NCBI GenBank assembly: GCA_049889775.1
Contig: JBMHCT010000013.1
Coordinates: 15,163-79,162, forward strand
Reading direction: 5' to 3'
Source of the DNA: Jejuia sp049889775
Lineage (GTDB): Bacteria > Bacteroidota > Bacteroidia > Flavobacteriales > Flavobacteriaceae
Length of the DNA stretch: 64,000 nt
Each line of letters opens with the position of its first letter. Position 1 is the stretch's first letter. Both the position numbers and the translations under genes were made by a program. Of the stretch, positions 1 to 9,810 are shown in pieces. The notes under the pieces were generated by a model that saw only the letters and a program-made list of their open reading frames with translations, searched no databases and was not told the DNA's origin.

Positions 1-2
1 AA

Positions 3-185
3 AATATTCAAACGAAACGTGTGGGAACTACAGGAGCTCAATATTCCTTAAGTTTCAATAATTTACTGCATTTTGGATTAGGTGCCAACATGGAAACAGT
101 AACCGTAAAAGTAACATGGTCCAATGGTGAGACTATTGAAAAGAAAATCCGTAAATTCAACACCACAATATTTATCGGTAAATAA
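3..185 (+). CDS. C-terminal fragment of an ASPIC/UnbV-domain (CRTAC1-like) protein
   Basis: The frame is open from the window edge and stops at TAA 183-185, giving about 60 residues. They contain YSLSFNNLLHFGLGA, then a V-x-V-x-W-S-N-G strand and a lysine-rich end. The HFGLG core followed by a VxW(P/S)xG strand is the signature of the ASPIC/UnbV domain, which ends secreted VCBS/FG-GAP beta-propeller proteins. In flavobacteria such proteins are often encoded in polysaccharide utilization loci beside SusC/SusD, which fits the neighbours here. The MFS permease starts 18 bp downstream, so the two are probably cotranscribed. The N-terminal part lies outside the window. The domain assignment is fairly firm; the function is unknown. 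Confidence 0.7.
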   Translation, partial: NIQTKRVGTTGAQYSLSFNNLLHFGLGANMETVTVKVTWSNGETIEKKIRKFNTTIFIGK

Positions 186-203
186 CTAACTAAATTAAAC
201 TAA

Positions 204-1766
204 ATGAGTTCATACAAAAGTAATGCCTACAAATATTCAACGATAGTTGCTATGGGTGGCTTCGTTTTTGGATTAGATGCCGCTTTGATGTCTGGTACCG
301 TAGATTTTATTACTCAAGAGTTTTCATTGGGGAATGCTAAACTAGGTTTTGTTATGGGGGCTTCTGCTGCTGGGGTATTATTGGCACTACTTTTTGCTGG
401 GTATGCTTGTAATGAATACGGAAGAAAGAAAACTCTACAATTAATAGCTTCTTTATATGTTATTTCAGCTATTGGTTCAGCTTTGTCTCCAAATTACTGG
501 TTTTTATTGGCTTTTCGTTTTTTAGGAGGCTTAGCCTTCACTTCGATCTCGTTATCCGCTATGTATATTGGCGAAATTTCTCCGCCCAAATTAAGAGGGA
601 AATTAGTAACTATGATTCAAATTAATATTGTTGTCGGTTTGTCAGGCGCATACTTTATTAATTATTTAATACTTCAAGCAGCAACTGGATCAGCGGAATG
701 GGCTGTCAGTTTAGGATTAGATAAATATACTTGGAGATGGATGCTAGGGTCTGAAATTATTCCTGCACTCTTATGGTTAGGTTTACTTTTTTTAGTTCCA
801 AAAAGTCCTTCTTGGCTTTATCTTAAGGGTAAAGTTTTAGAAACAAAAGAAGTTCTGCTTAATCTGATGCCATCCGAAAATATAGAGAGTTATTTGAATG
901 AAATGAGAGAAGGTTTAGAAGAGAGTTCGGAAGATCGCTCTGTTATGGCGCAACTCAAAGATGTCTTTGATAAGAGATTCAGGGTGATTTTTATTATAGC
1001 TTTAACACTCGCTATAGCACAACAGACCTCAGGTATTAATGCTATTTTATTTTATGCTCCTAAAGTATTTGAGCAAATAGGATTGGGTACAGATGCTGCC
1101 TTTATGCAAGCTATTTGGACAGGTTTAACGGGACTAGCTTTTACGATTCTTGGGTTAGCAGTGATTGATAAAATTGGTCGTAGACCAATGATTGTTGGAG
1201 GTATGTTGTGGGTCGTTATTAGTTTGGGAATAGCGTTTTATGGATTTAAAACAGCAACATACACCCTAACTGAAGATGCTGTAGTAGAAATGACTGAAAT
1301 AAAAAATTCAGAAAGACTAAGCGGAATGATAGATGTTGAATATGGTAGTGATATAGAATTGAAAAAAGCCTTAATTGATGCTGTTGGGGAGAATGAGGCA
1401 AGAGAATACGCTGGAGTTTTAATTCAAAAATCAGCTAAAATTAATGCGATTTTAATTTTAATAGGAATATTAAGTTTTATTGCCGCTTTTCATTTTTCTC
1501 TAGGTCCTGTTATGTGGGTGTTGTTTTCAGAAATATTTCCCAACTCAATTCGCGGTATTGCTATACCCTTTTTTACGCTGATAACTAGTACGGTGAGTTG
1601 GCTTATTCAAACTTTGTTCCCTTCTCAATTAGCTAATTTTGGTATCAGTAACACCTTACTATTCTATGCAATAACTGTATTTATTGGAATGATAATTTTA
1701 TATAAATATTTAATCGAAACCAAAGGATTATCCATTGAGGAAATTCAGGAAAAGTTATCCAATTAA
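204..1766 (+). CDS. Sugar porter family MFS transporter
   Basis: A 520-residue inner-membrane permease of the MFS sugar porter family (TC 2.A.1.1), probably proton-coupled monosaccharide uptake. Family motifs in order: N-EYGRKK after TM2, an R-G-K loop after TM4, P-x-SPSWL closing TM6, QQTSGINAILFYAP in TM7, GRRPMI after TM8, GPVMWVLFSEIFPNSIRG in TM10, and ETKG near the C-terminus. It is longer than the usual 460-480 because about 60 acidic residues (roughly 350-410) lie between TM9 and TM10. The context, followed by sulfatases and glycosidases on the same strand, suggests it imports the monosaccharide released by the locus, perhaps galactose or anhydrogalactose. The substrate is inference. 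Confidence 0.9.
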   Translation: MSSYKSNAYKYSTIVAMGGFVFGLDAALMSGTVDFITQEFSLGNAKLGFVMGASAAGVLLALLFAGYACNEYGRKKTLQLIASLYVISAIGSALSPNYWFLLAFRFLGGLAFTSISLSAMYIGEISPPKLRGKLVTMIQINIVVGLSGAYFINYLILQAATGSAEWAVSLGLDKYTWRWMLGSEIIPALLWLGLLFLVPKSPSWLYLKGKVLETKEVLLNLMPSENIESYLNEMREGLEESSEDRSVMAQLKDVFDKRFRVIFIIALTLAIAQQTSGINAILFYAPKVFEQIGLGTDAAFMQAIWTGLTGLAFTILGLAVIDKIGRRPMIVGGMLWVVISLGIAFYGFKTATYTLTEDAVVEMTEIKNSERLSGMIDVEYGSDIELKKALIDAVGENEAREYAGVLIQKSAKINAILILIGILSFIAAFHFSLGPVMWVLFSEIFPNSIRGIAIPFFTLITSTVSWLIQTLFPSQLANFGISNTLLFYAITVFIGMIILYKYLIETKGLSIEEIQEKLSN

Positions 1767-1907
1767 GTATTTTTTATCTTTAGTTCAATGGTTTTACGAT
1801 TAACAAGGGTAATTCTGTTATATGTTTTGGTAGAAATGGTTTACATTTCGCTGACTCATTTTGCGAATTTAGTATCACGGTAAATCTATATTTATTCTTA
1901 TGGACCG

Positions 1908-3557
1908 ATGAAGTACTATTTATGTTTTCTTGTTTTTATAGTAACTATTTCCTCATGTAAATCCAATCAAGGGAAAGAAGTAGCTCAAAAGAAACCTAAC
2001 ATCTTATTTCTGGCAGTGGATGACCTTCGTCCCGAAATAGGTGCATACGGTTCTGATATCGCCATTACCCCAAATATGGATGCCTTGGCGTCAAAAGGCT
2101 TGTTGTTTAATAGAGCCTATTGCCAAGAGCCCATTTGCAGTCCGTCCAGAGCTAGCTTGATGACCGGTGCTAGACCAGAAAGTATTAATGTTATAGAAAA
2201 CTTCACATATTTCCGCGACGTTAATCCTGATATAGTTACAGTCGCGCAACACTTTAAAAACAACGGCTACGAAACCGTCCATACGGGTAAAATATTTCAC
2301 AAACCAGTGTGGGCGGATATGGAAAAATCATGGAGTCGGGAACCTGCATATAATAGAATGACCATAGAAAAAAGTAAGACCCCTGGTGGATATGCGCTTC
2401 CTGAAAATCAGAAATATTCTAAAAAAGCCACAAAGGAAGTTATAGTAAAATACGGCAAAGATGCCCCAAGAAATGGTTTGGGAAAAGGACCCGCCTATGA
2501 AAAAGCAGATGTGCCTGATTATTTTTATGAAGATGGGTATAATGCAGAACTGGCGATTGCTACATTAAAGGATATGTTGGAGAAAAACCCAGATAAACCT
2601 TTCTTTTTAGGGATGGGTATGAAAAAACCACATCTCAACTGGATGGCTCCAGCAAAATATTGGGATATGTACGACCCAGTAAAAATTAAGTTGGCAACTC
2701 AAACTGAAGCTCCAGAAAATGGAGCAGCAATGGGATTGCATCCTTCGTTCGAATTAAGGGCTAGGTATGGCATTCCTAAAAAAGGGCCAATTGATGACGA
2801 GATGGCTATTACCTTAAAGCATGCATATTTGGCTTGCGTAAGTTACATTGATGCACTAATAGGTAAAATGATCGATGCTCTCGAAGAAGTTAGTGTACGG
2901 GACAATACAATTATTATGCTTTGGAGCGACCATGGCTGGCATTTAGGTGATATGGGTATTTGGGGAAAGGCTACGAATTATGAGATTGCTACGCGTGTGC
3001 CTTTAATTATTTGGACACCAGATATGTCAAAAGAAAACAGGGGTAAAAAAACCGATGCTTTGGTGGAGTTGGTAGACATGTTTCCGACACTTTGTGAATT
3101 GGCGGGTTTAGAACAACCAGAACATTTGGAGGGCACTAGTTTTGCGCCTTTATTAGACAACCCAAACCAGTCTTGGAAACTAGCAGTGTTTAGTCAATTC
3201 CCAAATCCAGCATTAAGGGAATGGGCCGCAAACCCTCTCTCGCAAGGTATGCGCGAAACGTATTTTGGACCCTTAATTGAGGAGGTTGAGGCGAAAATTA
3301 AAGCCCAACAAGCCGATAAATGGGATAGGGATTTATTTGAAAACAATGTTATGGGATACGCAATGCGAACAGATAGATATCGCATTATTATCTGGAAAGA
3401 TTACAAAAACCCAGAAGCTGAACTACTTTTTGTGGAATTGTACGACCACGAGAATGATCCGACTGAAACCAAAAATATTGCAGGCGAAAATCCTGAAATT
3501 GTTAAAGAATTGATTGCTCAATTTGATAAAGGTTGGAAAGGCAATCTTCCACAATAG
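1908..3557 (+). CDS. Sulfatase, iduronate-2-sulfatase-like (probably SulfAtlas S1_7), lipoprotein
   Basis: A 549-residue formylglycine-dependent sulfatase. A lipoprotein signal ends in ISSC with Cys17 as the lipidation site, so it is likely anchored in the periplasm or outer membrane. The metal ligands D38-D39 lie in AVDDLRPEIGAYG, the IDS-type N-terminus. The active-site signature is C77-S-P-S-R81; Cys77 would be converted to formylglycine. D341-H342 lie in LWSDHGWHLGD, again IDS-like. IDS-type enzymes remove 2-O-sulfates from uronic acids, but relatives also occur in carrageenan and ulvan loci, so the sugar is uncertain. It lies 27 bp before the GH42-like gene, probably in one operon. Confidence 0.9.
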   Translation: MKYYLCFLVFIVTISSCKSNQGKEVAQKKPNILFLAVDDLRPEIGAYGSDIAITPNMDALASKGLLFNRAYCQEPICSPSRASLMTGARPESINVIENFTYFRDVNPDIVTVAQHFKNNGYETVHTGKIFHKPVWADMEKSWSREPAYNRMTIEKSKTPGGYALPENQKYSKKATKEVIVKYGKDAPRNGLGKGPAYEKADVPDYFYEDGYNAELAIATLKDMLEKNPDKPFFLGMGMKKPHLNWMAPAKYWDMYDPVKIKLATQTEAPENGAAMGLHPSFELRARYGIPKKGPIDDEMAITLKHAYLACVSYIDALIGKMIDALEEVSVRDNTIIMLWSDHGWHLGDMGIWGKATNYEIATRVPLIIWTPDMSKENRGKKTDALVELVDMFPTLCELAGLEQPEHLEGTSFAPLLDNPNQSWKLAVFSQFPNPALREWAANPLSQGMRETYFGPLIEEVEAKIKAQQADKWDRDLFENNVMGYAMRTDRYRIIIWKDYKNPEAELLFVELYDHENDPTETKNIAGENPEIVKELIAQFDKGWKGNLPQ

Positions 3558-3584
3558 ATATTACACAAAATAAAACATCTTAAT

Positions 3585-5969
3585 TTGATCAAAAACCAAC
3601 ACTTTTCAATTATACGATTTATCTCCAGTATACTATTGGTTATATTCTTAATAAGTTGCAATAAAACGGTAACCTTAGAAGAAGAAGCTTTGAATAAAAT
3701 ATCTGACTTGGAATCCTTGATGAAGGAAGCTAAAACCAATTCAATAGATGTTACTCGTGAAGAAACCGTATTATGGTTTTCCAAGGAATTTTTAAAGTTT
3801 GCCAATTGGGATGAAAATAATAAAGAAGCTATTGAAAGGCTGTTTGGTTATGAACGATACTATGCTCTAAAGAAAGACTCGCTAGCTAAAATATTACCTG
3901 ATTTTGAACGAAAAAAAGTGATTGAAATACTGGATAAGGGCATTTATGATTTGAAAAAAGAACTTAATGGCGAAATAAAGCGTCGCCCTGTAAATAAAGT
4001 AGATTGGCAGAATACAAAAGCCGGTGATAATATGTTTATTAGTAATGGAAAACCTATTTTTCCGTATGACTATTTTTCTAAAACAGTAGGTCAACCATTG
4101 ACTAATGAGCAAATTTACAATGACCATTTAGGTGCTTTGTATCATGGTGGTGAAAATTTGTATCCTGTGGATCACGATCGTGCGATTAACTCTTTTTTAT
4201 TGAAAGAGGATGGTACATGGGATAAAGAATTGATGAAAGAAGTAACAGGTATTCCTGATACCAATATCGGGTTTTTGTACTATTGGGATATGGGTATTCC
4301 AGAGTGGGTTGAGAAAAAGGAGCCAGAAGTTCGTTTAGGGCGCTCTTTGTTTACTGGTTTTGATATTGATAATCCGCTGGCACGAGATGTATGGAGGAAA
4401 ATCATCCGCCATACCGGGGAACTAACAAAGGGAAAAAAGGTTACCGAGCTAGGATATGTTTTTGCTAACGAGCCCCATTGGTATTCAGAAAAAGATCATT
4501 GGACTTACAGGTATCAAGAGATGAACGCGATATCTTCATATACATTGAATAAATTCAGGTCTTGGTTGAAAAACAAATACAGTGGTAATATTAAACAGCT
4601 AAATTCAAACTGGGGTACCTCATTTAAGAACTTTGCTTTTGTTGAAATAGAAATACCCATTAATACAGAATTAAGAGGTAAGCCTATTTGGTTCGATTGG
4701 TGCAGTTATAACATGCACAGAACAACGGAATGGTTCAAATTCAATCAAGATAATTTGCATGCCGTTAATCCTGAGGCTAATACTCATATTAAATTATTTC
4801 CTCGTACGTTTTATGAAGATTCTCGCTCTCACGGTATGAATTTTGAAGCTTTAACGGAGCTAACGACAATGATTGGTCATGATGCCAAAGCATTAGGTGG
4901 CCCAAGTATTCGTCCACATATCAATTCTGATTGGCATAAAGACTACGCTTATAAATGGGACGGAATGGCCATTTTGCATGATTTTCTTGAGTCTGTTGCT
5001 CCCGAAAAAATTAATGTAAACTCAGAATCACATTTCTTGTCTTCTGGGATGTATAGAGAATTAGATATGCGTACAAGTTACATACGCAATGTATATTGGT
5101 TGGCTACTTTAATGGGAATGGATGCCAATACAGGATGGTTTTGGGCAAGAGATCCTGATGGGTCGCCGGAAGATAGATTGGAAGGCGAATTGAACTTTTT
5201 CGATCCCGGTTTGGGTGGCGCATACGCTGGTTCAAATAATATGCAACCTCATATTACCAATGAAGTAACTCAGGTAATGTTTGATTTAAACTCTTTTTCA
5301 GAAGAGATTATAGCTTTGCGAAAACAGGAACGTCCATTGCGCTTGTTCTATTCTGAGACTTCAGCGATAAATACTGCAGATTATATGACCCAAACAGGCA
5401 AGATCTACAAGTCTTTATTCTTTGAAGGCTTGCCATTGGGCTTTGTTACGCAAAACATTATTGAAAAGCAGGATAATAGTTCTTGGAATACCGTTGTGGT
5501 TTATAAGACCAAATATGTTACTGACACAGAATTTAATGCACTGCAAAGTTATTTGAATAATGGAGGCACGGTTATAGTAGATTCTCCAGAGAGTTTATCC
5601 ATGAATGAATATGGTAAAAATCGAAATAAAGCCTTAAAATCAGGTAAAGGAAAGCTTATTTCTTTGAAGGCTTCTGAAATTACAGAAATCAAGAAAAAAG
5701 CATTAGCTGAGGTGAGTGATCAAATGCCAGATGTCATTATTGAGTCTGACAACGGTAAAGATTTTACAACCACCATTTCACGAGTTGTGAGGCAAAATGA
5801 TGAGTCGTATTTGGTTAATTTGCTGAATGTAGGACATGATACTGCAAATATTAAAATTTCATTGAAGTCAGGTGCTTCGGTGAAGATTACAAATTTAATG
5901 ACCTCAAATGTTGTCGATGCAGAGTTTGAATTATCATCCGAGGAAGTATTATTATTAAAGGTGGAATAG
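3585..5969 (+). CDS. GH42-like clan GH-A glycoside hydrolase, lipoprotein
   Basis: 794 residues starting at TTG 3585; the previous in-frame stop is that of the sulfatase (3555-3557), and no ATG precedes the lipoprotein signal LLVIFLISC, so TTG is the supported start. After a helical linker comes a TIM barrel. E296 in FANEPHW is the likely acid/base and E481 in NSESHF the likely nucleophile. A Rossmann-like segment at about 620-680 (TVVVYKTKYV and LNNGGTVIVDSPE) resembles the trimerization domain of GH42 beta-galactosidases. GH42, GH50 and GH167 (beta-carrageenase) share this architecture, and I cannot separate them by eye. With sulfatases and GH27 alongside, cleavage of beta-linked galactose in a sulfated galactan is the leading inference. 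Confidence 0.7.
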   Translation: MIKNQHFSIIRFISSILLVIFLISCNKTVTLEEEALNKISDLESLMKEAKTNSIDVTREETVLWFSKEFLKFANWDENNKEAIERLFGYERYYALKKDSLAKILPDFERKKVIEILDKGIYDLKKELNGEIKRRPVNKVDWQNTKAGDNMFISNGKPIFPYDYFSKTVGQPLTNEQIYNDHLGALYHGGENLYPVDHDRAINSFLLKEDGTWDKELMKEVTGIPDTNIGFLYYWDMGIPEWVEKKEPEVRLGRSLFTGFDIDNPLARDVWRKIIRHTGELTKGKKVTELGYVFANEPHWYSEKDHWTYRYQEMNAISSYTLNKFRSWLKNKYSGNIKQLNSNWGTSFKNFAFVEIEIPINTELRGKPIWFDWCSYNMHRTTEWFKFNQDNLHAVNPEANTHIKLFPRTFYEDSRSHGMNFEALTELTTMIGHDAKALGGPSIRPHINSDWHKDYAYKWDGMAILHDFLESVAPEKINVNSESHFLSSGMYRELDMRTSYIRNVYWLATLMGMDANTGWFWARDPDGSPEDRLEGELNFFDPGLGGAYAGSNNMQPHITNEVTQVMFDLNSFSEEIIALRKQERPLRLFYSETSAINTADYMTQTGKIYKSLFFEGLPLGFVTQNIIEKQDNSSWNTVVVYKTKYVTDTEFNALQSYLNNGGTVIVDSPESLSMNEYGKNRNKALKSGKGKLISLKASEITEIKKKALAEVSDQMPDVIIESDNGKDFTTTISRVVRQNDESYLVNLLNVGHDTANIKISLKSGASVKITNLMTSNVVDAEFELSSEEVLLLKVE

Positions 5970-5979
5970 TACAATTTAA

Positions 5980-6584
5980 TATTTCAAGTGTTTTGCCATT
6001 TTATGTTTAGGCATATCTGCTCAATGTTTTGGACAGAGGCCATTGAAGTCTTCAGATTCAATTGCTCAATTAGAATTGGTTGAAAAGCTATCTGATGAGT
6101 TTGAAGCTTCAGAAGTCAATTGGAAGAAATGGTATAAAAAATCCATGTTGCCAAATACGAGTGGATGGAAATGTAATAATGAAGACAATGTAAAAATTGT
6201 TAATGGTATTGCAGAACTAACCATGAAGCATAATGCTGATGACCAAGGGAATAAGGTAGCATGTTTATATCGGGTATACTAAAGTCGAAATGGACATTTA
6301 CCAAAAGGTTAGTAGAGGTTAGGATTGAAAGAGGTTGTAATAAGTGCCCGGACCTAAAAACGGTTGGATTATGCTCTTCATTTTTGTTATACAGCGATTT
6401 CGATAAAGATAAATCTGAAAATGAAGTTATTTATTTTGAAATTGATGTTGTAGAATTACAGAAGTTTGATTGTTACGAAGAGCACCAAGATCATATCAAT
6501 AATAAGGATTCATTTTATAAGGGTTATTTTTGGATTGGTTTCAAAAAAAATGTAAGCTTTCAAGCCAATAAAATAAAGTTTTAG
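5980..6584 (+). pseudogene. Decayed GH16 hydrolase (agarase/porphyranase/carrageenase type)
   Basis: Two overlapping reading frames together resemble the N-terminal half of a GH16 enzyme. Frame 1 (5980-6282) gives a signal-like stretch ending in SAQ but without ATG, then KLSDEFEASEVNWKKW and DNVKIVNGIAELTMKH, the usual GH16 entry. Frame 2 (from about 6261 to 6584) continues with SGILKSKWTFT, LLYSDFDKD and EIDVVEL, the GH16 catalytic E-x-D-x-x-E motif. A frameshift lies at about 6255-6282. FWLYS of active relatives reads FLLYS, and the C-terminal half is absent. Missing start, frameshift, altered residues and truncation together indicate a dead gene. Confidence 0.72.
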
Positions 6585-6673
6585 AATTCTTTTATTTGGA
6601 GTATAAATACAGGTTGTACAGATGATATTCATATACTTATAAATATTTCATAATCTTAAAAATTTAATTTATC

Positions 6674-7957
6674 ATGCAGGGCTTCACATTCAAAGTTATG
6701 TTAATAATATTTCTAGTTTTGGTTATTTCATGTAAACAGAATCCTGGTGGAAATAATTCTTTACAAGAAGTTGGTAGTGCCAACATTAACAAACTCCTTA
6801 AATTAACACCAACACCACCAATGGGTTGGAATAGTTGGAATTGGCATGGAAAAAAGAATATTAATGAAAGAGTTGTCTTAGAAACCATTGATGCTATGGT
6901 CTCAACAGGTCTTAAAGCTGCGGGTTATCAATATGTTGTAATTGACGGAGGATGGCGCGATAGTATTTTAGGAGAAAATGGTGAGTTGAAATGGAATACA
7001 ACCAAATTCCCTAATGGTATAAAATATTTAGCAGATTATGCGCATAGCAAAGGTTTAAAGCTTGGTGTACACGTGGTACCAGGGTCGCACGATTGTGGCA
7101 GAGATAATGTAGGTGGCTTTGGCCATGAAGAAACTCATGTAAAACAGTTTGTAGAGTGGGGGTTAGATTTTATCAAATTGGATTTATGTACACATAAGTT
7201 CGATCCCTGTTCTGATTGTAATAAATACAATTATGGTTGGGCAGAAGAAAGTATAGCACCTACTTATAAAAAGTGGCAAAACCTTTTAGAAAATTGTGGA
7301 AGGGATATAGTTCTAAGTATTAGCGCTTACCAGTTTAGAGATTGGTATCCAGAAACCTGTAATATGGCAAGAACGACTGGGGATATTGAAGCAAGAATTC
7401 ATAAAGGGGCATTTTTTCATACAGATACGATTGAACATACTTTTTTTAGTGTTTTGGATATTGCAGAAATCAATAATGCATCGGCTGACCAAGCTGGAAA
7501 CGGCTATTGGAATGACCCAGATATGTTGGTTACGGGGGCTCATGGATTGAATGAGAAGGAACAGGTTACGCATTTCAATTTATGGTGTATTATGTCTGCG
7601 CCTTTATTTATCGGTAGCGACCCAAGGGTAATGACTGATTTTGAACAAAATCTTCTGACAAACCAAGAATTACTGACTGTAAATCAAGATCCAACAGAGC
7701 AAGGTAGACTAATTAAAAGAGACGGTGTATCCCAAATTTGGCATAAAAAACTTAGAAACGGTGAATCTGCTCTTCTGTTTTTGGGTTTAAAACGACGCAG
7801 ATTTAAAAATATCAATATTAATCTAAAAGAGATAGGTTTTGATAAAAATGCAAAGGTTAAAGATATAACGAATAACAAACATATTGAACTTAAAAGCGAT
7901 TATCTTTCTTTTGACCTTTTGAAGAATGAATCAGTGATGGTTATAGTTTCAAAATAG
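6674..7957 (+). CDS. Alpha-galactosidase, GH27 family, lipoprotein
   Basis: A 427-residue GH27 alpha-galactosidase (or alpha-N-acetylgalactosaminidase) that releases terminal alpha-linked galactose. The lipoprotein signal ends VISC (Cys20). The barrel begins TPPMGWNSWNWHG, followed by YVVIDGGW. The nucleophile is D170 in FIKLDLC and the acid/base D237 in ARTTGDI; GYWNDPDML (281-287) is also conserved. The C-terminal 80 residues form the beta-sandwich. GH27 enzymes occur in carrageenan, porphyran and galactomannan loci. Here the gene lies between a dead GH16 and a sulfatase, so it probably trims side chains or ends of a sulfated galactan. Confidence 0.93.
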   Translation: MQGFTFKVMLIIFLVLVISCKQNPGGNNSLQEVGSANINKLLKLTPTPPMGWNSWNWHGKKNINERVVLETIDAMVSTGLKAAGYQYVVIDGGWRDSILGENGELKWNTTKFPNGIKYLADYAHSKGLKLGVHVVPGSHDCGRDNVGGFGHEETHVKQFVEWGLDFIKLDLCTHKFDPCSDCNKYNYGWAEESIAPTYKKWQNLLENCGRDIVLSISAYQFRDWYPETCNMARTTGDIEARIHKGAFFHTDTIEHTFFSVLDIAEINNASADQAGNGYWNDPDMLVTGAHGLNEKEQVTHFNLWCIMSAPLFIGSDPRVMTDFEQNLLTNQELLTVNQDPTEQGRLIKRDGVSQIWHKKLRNGESALLFLGLKRRRFKNININLKEIGFDKNAKVKDITNNKHIELKSDYLSFDLLKNESVMVIVSK

Positions 7958-7971
7958 AACTTTGATAAAAG

Positions 7972-8037
7972 ATGAGGACAAGTCTAATAAAATACTTGTT
8001 AATGCTTGTAATATGCATTGCATATAGTCAAGGATAA
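7972..8037 (+). pseudogene. Signal-peptide stub of a lost secreted protein
   Basis: ATG 7972 opens a 21-codon frame reading MRTSLIKYLLMLVI and ending in IAYSQG before TAA. It has a positive N-end, a hydrophobic core and the YSQ cleavage end typical of Bacteroidota secreted proteins, and nothing follows. It starts 14 bp after the GH27 gene, where the next gene of the locus would begin. The remaining 257 bp up to the next sulfatase hold no frame I can support. I read it as the remnant of a deleted exported enzyme; a chance short ORF is possible. Confidence 0.45.
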
Positions 8038-8294
8038 TGGTCCCATTTATTGACTAATTAATATAAAAAACTAAGGTTTCTTTATTCTTTTAAATCTGGA
8101 TCCTCCTTGATTATTTCAGTCGTTATAACAAAAATTGTAACCTTCACTATAAGCAGATGTTCAATTTAAAATTACGCTGTTTTCGTTATGCAAACAAAAT
8201 AAACTACAAATGGTTTAATCTTAGCAATTATTAGTGAGCATTCTCAAACACTTCATAAATACTTATTAATTTTATATTTCTAAAAAATTTCAAT

Positions 8295-9809
8295 ATGGTT
8301 AGGTATGTATTTACTGTAGTTTTTTTTGTTTTATGTTATAAAAGTTTTTCTCAAAATAAACCCAACGTAATTGTTGTTTTAGCAGACGATATTGGTACAG
8401 GAGACGTTTCATATTACAGAAATTTGGTATCTAAAGATATTGTAGTAGAAACCCCAACTTTAGATAAATTATGTGCTGAGGGGATGGTCTTCACTGATGC
8501 TCATTCGCCAGCAGCTCTCTGCGCTCCAACTCGATATGCTATTATGACAGGTAATCATTGCTACAGAAGCTATGCGCCTTGGGGTGTTTGGGGGAGTTAT
8601 CAGCAGTCGCCAATAGAGGACAATCAACTTACTTTAGGCAAGCTAATGAAAAATGCAGGATATACGACTTCCTTCTTTGGAAAATGGGGTTTTGGGATGG
8701 ATTTTGCTGAAAAAGATGATGCCTCAAAAGTATATCGAAGTGCAAGAAAACAACATGAAATTGATGTAGATATTACAAAAGTAATAGATAAAGGCCCTAT
8801 TCAAAATGGGTTTGACTATAGCTTTATGTATCCTGCTGGTATTCAAGCCGAACCTTATGCGGTTTACGAAAATGGAATAATGATGCCTTTAAAAGAAGAT
8901 TCTGAAATAGTTTTAATGACTAACGAAAGAACAAAAAAAATGGGCTTTAAATTGGATAAAAAGGAAGGCTTAGGCGATAGTAATTGGAATGCATTTAACG
9001 CAGGAAGTTTATTGGCTAATAAAGCTGTAGATTTTATTAAAAGAACTACAAATAATAACGAGTCCTTTTTTATGTATTACTGCTCTCAGGCGGTTCATAA
9101 GCCTCATACGCCGTCTAAAGTATTAAATGGAAAACCTATTGCTGGTACAACACCTTCCAATCATTTGGATATGGTGAAGGAGCTGGATGTACAAATGGAA
9201 ATGTTGATACAAACACTTAAGGAGCAAGGTGTTTACGATAATACCTTATTCATATTTACATCTGATAATGGAGGATTACAAGTCTCAGAAACGTTGAAAT
9301 CGGGCCATAATTCAAGCGGAATTTATCGCGGTAGCAAAAATCAGTGTTATGAAGGGGGAACCCGAGTACCCTTTATTGCTTGGTGGCCTGGAAAAATAAA
9401 AGCTGGAACAATTTCAGATGAACCCATTTTAGGTATAGATGTTATGGCAACTTTAGCAGATATTACAAATCAATCGATTCCAGAAAATCAGGCTAAAGAT
9501 TCTGCTTCTTTATTTGAATTATTTAAAGATGGGAGTGCTAAAGTGCATGATTTTCTAATAACTCAGTCTGGAACGGGTAAACAAGGAATGATTACTAAAG
9601 ATGGATGGAAATTAATTATTCAATTTGATAAAAAAGATCAAAGTTATAGTACCATGAAACCAATGGCGCTATTTAATTTAAGGGAAAACATAACAGAAAA
9701 CGAATCAGCTAATTTAATTACTGACAATGCATACAAAAATAAGGTAGATGAATTGTTTACACTTTATAAAACTACTCGAAATAGTAATTTACCCACGGTA
9801 AAAAGATAG
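8295..9809 (+). CDS. Sulfatase, arylsulfatase A-like, secreted
   Basis: A 504-residue formylglycine-dependent sulfatase. The Sec signal peptide ends around FSQ20. Metal residues D31-D32 lie in VLADDIGTGD. The active-site signature is C76-A-P-T-R80, with Cys76 as the formylglycine precursor. HTPSK and TSDNGG downstream supply the remaining sulfate- and metal-binding residues. The CAPTR signature and GTGD start group it with the arylsulfatase A/N-acetylgalactosamine-6-sulfatase type rather than the IDS type at 1908. Position-specific desulfation of a galactan is inferred from context. Its stop lies 1 bp from the stop of the convergent HTCS gene. Confidence 0.9.
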   Translation: MVRYVFTVVFFVLCYKSFSQNKPNVIVVLADDIGTGDVSYYRNLVSKDIVVETPTLDKLCAEGMVFTDAHSPAALCAPTRYAIMTGNHCYRSYAPWGVWGSYQQSPIEDNQLTLGKLMKNAGYTTSFFGKWGFGMDFAEKDDASKVYRSARKQHEIDVDITKVIDKGPIQNGFDYSFMYPAGIQAEPYAVYENGIMMPLKEDSEIVLMTNERTKKMGFKLDKKEGLGDSNWNAFNAGSLLANKAVDFIKRTTNNNESFFMYYCSQAVHKPHTPSKVLNGKPIAGTTPSNHLDMVKELDVQMEMLIQTLKEQGVYDNTLFIFTSDNGGLQVSETLKSGHNSSGIYRGSKNQCYEGGTRVPFIAWWPGKIKAGTISDEPILGIDVMATLADITNQSIPENQAKDSASLFELFKDGSAKVHDFLITQSGTGKQGMITKDGWKLIIQFDKKDQSYSTMKPMALFNLRENITENESANLITDNAYKNKVDELFTLYKTTRNSNLPTVKR

Positions 9810-9810
9810 T

